In this document: one piece after another, positions 62,633-64,000 of the stretch
How the letters are laid out: the number at the start of each line of letters is the position of its first letter
How positions within the stretch are numbered: the first letter of the stretch is position 1
Assembly: GCF_003752025.1 (NCBI RefSeq)
Contig: NZ_RJKR01000005.1
Coordinates: 682,001-746,000, forward strand
DNA from: Curtobacterium sp. PhB115
GTDB lineage: Bacteria > Actinomycetota > Actinomycetes > Actinomycetales > Microbacteriaceae
DNA: 64,000 nucleotides
Direction of reading: 5' to 3'
Made by a program: the position numbers and the translations under genes
Notes under the pieces: model-generated
Told to the model about the DNA's origin: nothing
The model's input: the letters and a program-made list of their open reading frames with translations, nothing else
Databases searched by the model: none

Positions 62633-63442
62633 GTGACCGCACACGACACCTTCCCGTCGCGCCGCAGCGCTCGGGACGACGCCGAGGGTTCGCGGTCGCC
62701 CCGTCCACCCCGTCGGCGGATGACCGTCGGTGGCGCGCTCGTCGCCCTGATCGCGGAACTGCTCATCATCGCCGGCGCCGGCACCGGGCTCTACGTCGTC
62801 TGGACCGCGTGGTGGACGGACGTGGTCGCCGTGAACGAGCAGACGAAGCTCGTCGACGGACTCGGACAAGTGAAGACGGAGAAGAAGGCGGGGACCGAGC
62901 ACCGCGGGACCGCCCCCGTCCTGGCCGAACCGCCGGACATCACCGACGTGTTCGGGACCATGCAGATCCCACGCTTCGGCAAGGACTACAACCGGCCGAT
63001 CGGCGAGGGCACGGACCGCGAGCAGGTGCTCAACACCATCGGGCTCGGGCACTACCAGGACACCGCGATGCCCGGGGCTCCCGGCAACTTCGCCGTCGCC
63101 GGCCACCGGGTCACCTACGGCAAGCCGCTCAACCAGATCGCCGAGCTCAAGAAGGACGACTCGATCGTGGTGCGGGTGACCGACGCGAAGACGAAGTTCG
63201 ACGTCTGGTACGTCTACAAGGTCACCGACAGCCAGATCGTCACGCCGGACCACATCGAGACCATCGCTCCGGTGCCGAACAAGCCCGGTGTCGACCCGAG
63301 CCCCTCGGACCGTTGGCTGACCCTGACCGCGTGCCACCCGATGTGGTCGGCCGCCGAGCGCTACGTCACCCACGCCAAGCTCGACTACTGGATGCCCGCG
63401 TCGGAGGGCACCCCGAAGGAACTCTCGGAGACCGCCAAGTGA
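62633..63442 (+). CDS. Class E sortase
   Basis: Actinobacterial class E sortase of 269 residues that attaches surface proteins to peptidoglycan. The cytoplasmic basic N-terminus (about 1-30) and a transmembrane helix (about 38-60) are followed by the catalytic domain. Catalytic His is in FAVAGHRVTYG (about 156), Cys in LTLTACHPMWS (about 234) and Arg in AERYVTHAKL (about 243). GTG 62633 has AGGAGCCCC upstream. No LPXTG/LAXTG substrate gene is seen in the window, though the partial surface protein at the left end is a candidate. Confidence 0.9.
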   Translation: MTAHDTFPSRRSARDDAEGSRSPRPPRRRMTVGGALVALIAELLIIAGAGTGLYVVWTAWWTDVVAVNEQTKLVDGLGQVKTEKKAGTEHRGTAPVLAEPPDITDVFGTMQIPRFGKDYNRPIGEGTDREQVLNTIGLGHYQDTAMPGAPGNFAVAGHRVTYGKPLNQIAELKKDDSIVVRVTDAKTKFDVWYVYKVTDSQIVTPDHIETIAPVPNKPGVDPSPSDRWLTLTACHPMWSAAERYVTHAKLDYWMPASEGTPKELSETAK

Positions 63443-63645
63443 TCTTCCCGTTCGTCTGGCGCATCCTGCCCGGGCCCACCGTGCTCAAGCTCCTCGAACT
63501 GCTCGTGCTGCTCGCGGCCATCGTGTGGGTGCTGTTCACCTTCGTCTTCCCGTGGATCGCCGCCGACATCCTGCCCCCGCCCGACGGCACGGTGGAGTCG
63601 ACCGCTACCGCTACCGCCACCGCCAGCGCCACACCGACCCCGTAG
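63439..63645 (+). CDS. Tiny membrane protein coupled to the sortase gene
   Basis: Protein of 68 residues with one hydrophobic helix (about 19-45, LELLVLLAAIVWVLFTFVFP) and a Thr/Ala repeat tail (TATATATASATPTP). GTG 63439 overlaps the sortase stop (GTGA). Conserved small proteins of this kind follow class E sortases in other actinobacteria; the function is not known. Confidence 0.75.
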   Translation: MIFPFVWRILPGPTVLKLLELLVLLAAIVWVLFTFVFPWIAADILPPPDGTVESTATATATASATPTP

Positions 63646-63694
63646 CGTCCGGCGACCCGGCAGCGCCAGCAGCGCCAGCAGCAGCGCCGGCCAC

Positions 63695-64000
63695 TCAGAC
63701 CGTGGTGGTCACGCGCGAGCCGCCGGCCTCGGTCCGACGCACGGCGATCCGCTCCGGGATCCGCTGCTTGAGTTCCTCGACATGGCTGACGATCCCGACC
63801 TGACGACCGCCGGCGGTCAGTCGGGAGAGCTGCCCGATCACGTCGTCGAGGGTCTCCGGGTCGAGTGTGCCGAAGCCCTCGTCCACGAACAGCGTGCCGA
63901 GGGAGACCCCGCCCGCCTCGGCCTGCACGACGTCGGCGAGCCCGAGCGCCAGGCACAGCGACACCGTGAAGGTCTCGCCGCCGGACAAGCTGCGCGGATC
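63695..64000 (-). CDS. sbcC: SbcC-like SMC-family ATPase, C-terminal part (N-terminus beyond right edge)
   Basis: The last 101 residues of an AAA/SMC-type nuclease subunit, SbcC of the SbcCD double-strand break repair complex. ABC signature [20 protein letters not shown] is at the visible start, Walker [12 protein letters not shown] and the D-loop, and the switch [15 protein letters not shown]. The frame stays open to the right edge. SbcD would normally be upstream on the same strand, outside the window. Confidence 0.9.
   Translation of the reverse strand, partial: DPRSLSGGETFTVSLCLALGLADVVQAEAGGVSLGTLFVDEGFGTLDPETLDDVIGQLSRLTAGGRQVGIVSHVEELKQRIPERIAVRRTEAGGSRVTTTV

Overview
The window is about 70% G+C and densely packed. 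It has short intergenic gaps, many four-base ATGA/GTGA gene overlaps, many GTG starts and many genes whose -10 hexamer lies 6-8 bases before the start codon. Gene content (class E sortase, PiT with a Streptomyces-style PHO box, alpha-E protein, DHA2 and MFS exporters, many glycoside hydrolases) points to an actinobacterium of the Microbacteriaceae, most like Curtobacterium. The genus is an inference from gene style, not a database match. No phage, transposase, CRISPR array, rRNA or plasmid genes are visible. One tRNA, tRNA-Gln(TTG), is present.

Layout. 1-4.2 kb: the N-terminal part of a secreted glycine-rich Ig-repeat protein, then a compatible-solute (OpuC-type) ABC operon with two permeases and a binding lipoprotein but no ATPase. 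4.6-12.6 kb: a six-gene minus-strand operon (GH2 beta-mannosidase, SDR, MFS sugar transporter, two alpha/beta hydrolases, SGNH esterase) facing a divergent TetR regulator. 13.4-17.3 kb: a DesK/NarL-type two-component system between two paralogous CPBP membrane proteases that share a promoter box. 17.3-22.7 kb: tRNA-Gln, MarR regulator, DacB carboxypeptidase, VOC protein, ABC-F ATPase, a 420-bp palindromic repeat array and a PLDc_N membrane protein. 22.7-25.4 kb: a molybdenum-cofactor operon (moeA-moaC-mog-moaE). 25.5-30.3 kb: MTA phosphorylase with an Ala-rich insert, sugar epimerase, a GT2/DUF2064/methyltransferase operon and a small repeat protein.

30.4-41.2 kb: phosphoglucomutase, then a LacI-controlled oligomannoside utilisation locus: binding lipoprotein, two permeases, GH3 and GH125 on the minus strand, with lacI and GH5 divergent. 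Two near-identical operators lie 31 bp apart between the two arms. 41.3-50.2 kb: alpha/beta hydrolase, large DHA2 exporter, solitary DNA methyltransferase, GNAT, lipoate ligase, lysophospholipase-like hydrolase, and a PHO-box-controlled phosphate transporter with a small membrane partner. 50.2-64 kb: SDR divergent from a MarR/MFS pair, alpha-E protein, another MarR, 3-hydroxyisobutyrate-dehydrogenase-like enzyme, M23 peptidase, acyltransferase, RecQ, a third CPBP protease, EamA transporter, GNAT, class E sortase with a tiny membrane partner, and the C-terminus of an SbcC-like ATPase at the right edge.

The two mannoside loci and phosphoglucomutase fit a plant-polysaccharide or glycan-foraging lifestyle. 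The most distinctive items are the CPBP/two-component/CPBP cassette with its shared box, the palindromic array at 21.8-22.2 kb, a family of long hairpins between convergent genes (one copy inside a coding sequence), and the twin operators of the mannoside locus.
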